Source: Alnus glutinosa
Taxonomy: Eukaryota; Streptophyta; Magnoliopsida; Fagales; Betulaceae
Direction: 5' to 3'
DNA length: 64,000 nucleotides
Assembly (NCBI RefSeq): GCF_958979055.1
Contig: NC_084888.1
Span: forward strand, 9,843,501 to 9,907,500
Below, in pieces: positions 63,370 through 64,000 of the stretch. Below the pieces are notes generated by a model. The model worked only from the letters and a program-made list of their open reading frames with translations, had not been told where the DNA came from and searched no databases. Position 1 is the first letter of the stretch; each line of letters opens with the position of its first letter. The position numbers and the translations under genes are program-made.

Positions 63370-64000
63370 GTGAGCGACTGAGCATGCTTTATTCTTGTAA
63401 TACTATACCATGAGCCTACTACTTTTATACTACTAAAATAAATAAATAAAAATTGCATCGTATGACATGGTACACTGATACGTGTGGTAGAACGGCCATG
63501 GCCATACTATAAGAGATCGACAAAATTTGGATAAAAGTCCTTATTTGCAATCTCGTCGGCAATGAATATGGATGGGGTGATACTTGAAGACTGGCCGAGA
63601 AGCTCAGTACACCAGTATGTGCAATAGAATGCCCATGGGCTTACTATACGAGCTCGACAGAATTTGGATAGAATTGCCTGTTTGCAATCTCACCTGCAAT
63701 GGATACAGATGGGGTGCTACTTGAAGACAGGCTGAGAAGCTCGTTTGCAATGCGTACAAAAGAGGTTCAATTTGAAGACTAGCCAAAAAGCTCGCATGCA
63801 ACCTCGTTTACAATGGGTACGAACGATGTTTTAATATAATGCCTTGTTTGGAACCTCGTACGGACACATCGCTCCTGGAATCTGTGTTTTTATTAGTTAA
63901 CCTAGGCTTGTACAGACGAGCACACTTCCTGTCTGAACGAGCACGTAGAAACTGCAATATTTGGGAAATCGGCTTTCAGATTTGAGGGTTTCTTTTCAAA
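63370..64000 (+). repeat. LTR-like direct repeat, copy 2 (cut by window edge)
   Basis: Same orientation as 54710-55270, with visible divergence, including the ATGGGCTTACTATA and GCAATATTTGGGAAAT blocks. Continues past the window end. Confidence 0.5.

Overview
This window is nuclear DNA of a flowering plant, most likely a woody rosid dicot; the exact genus cannot be told from sequence alone. The evidence is a DYW-type PPR protein, a tau-class glutathione S-transferase, a plant-type MscS-like channel and a cucumisin-type subtilase, all AT-rich with GT-AG introns, surrounded by many plant MITEs, LINEs, LTR remnants and a piece of plastid rbcL.

Layout. 1-1552: 3' half of a PPR-DYW gene (+). 2717-3704: two-exon tau GST (-). 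4000-7600: intergenic DNA with several hairpin MITEs. About 7200-21335: a tandem duplication of a unit holding a four-exon EF-hand gene (+; 7945-10867 and 16681-19280) and part of a convergent small gene. The intact small gene (20958-23193, -) encodes a 68-residue prefoldin-like protein resembling animal ASDURF; the first copy survives only as an intron/exon scrap at 14996-15188. The two units have collected different transposons, which orders the insertions in time. These include a MULE-like element with a gene-like insert in the second copy, and an old LINE holding an unusual three-LTR Ty3 complex in the first. 23500-26760: a TIR element and two neighbouring 1.01-kb retroposons of one unnamed family. 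27094-34750: five-exon MSL-type mechanosensitive channel gene (-), with a 5'-truncated LINE in intron 1 and MITEs close to splice sites. 37955-38530: Ty1/copia fragment. 39545-47213: five-exon gene (-) for a 126-residue secreted Cys-rich plant protein of unknown function; its last intron (6.9 kb) is filled by LINEs, a MITE, a poly-G tract and organelle-derived DNA. 48461-52219: hAT transposon with good termini and a broken transposase. 53-64 kb: ten-exon subtilase gene (57332-62079, -) with a duplicated 3'-end scrap downstream and LTR-like direct repeats on both sides.

The genes are not an operon and show no shared pathway; they are ordinary dispersed plant genes. What stands out is the layered transposon record, the intron-resident insertions and the small uncharacterised genes, all assembled here by exon-by-exon reading with consistent splice phases.
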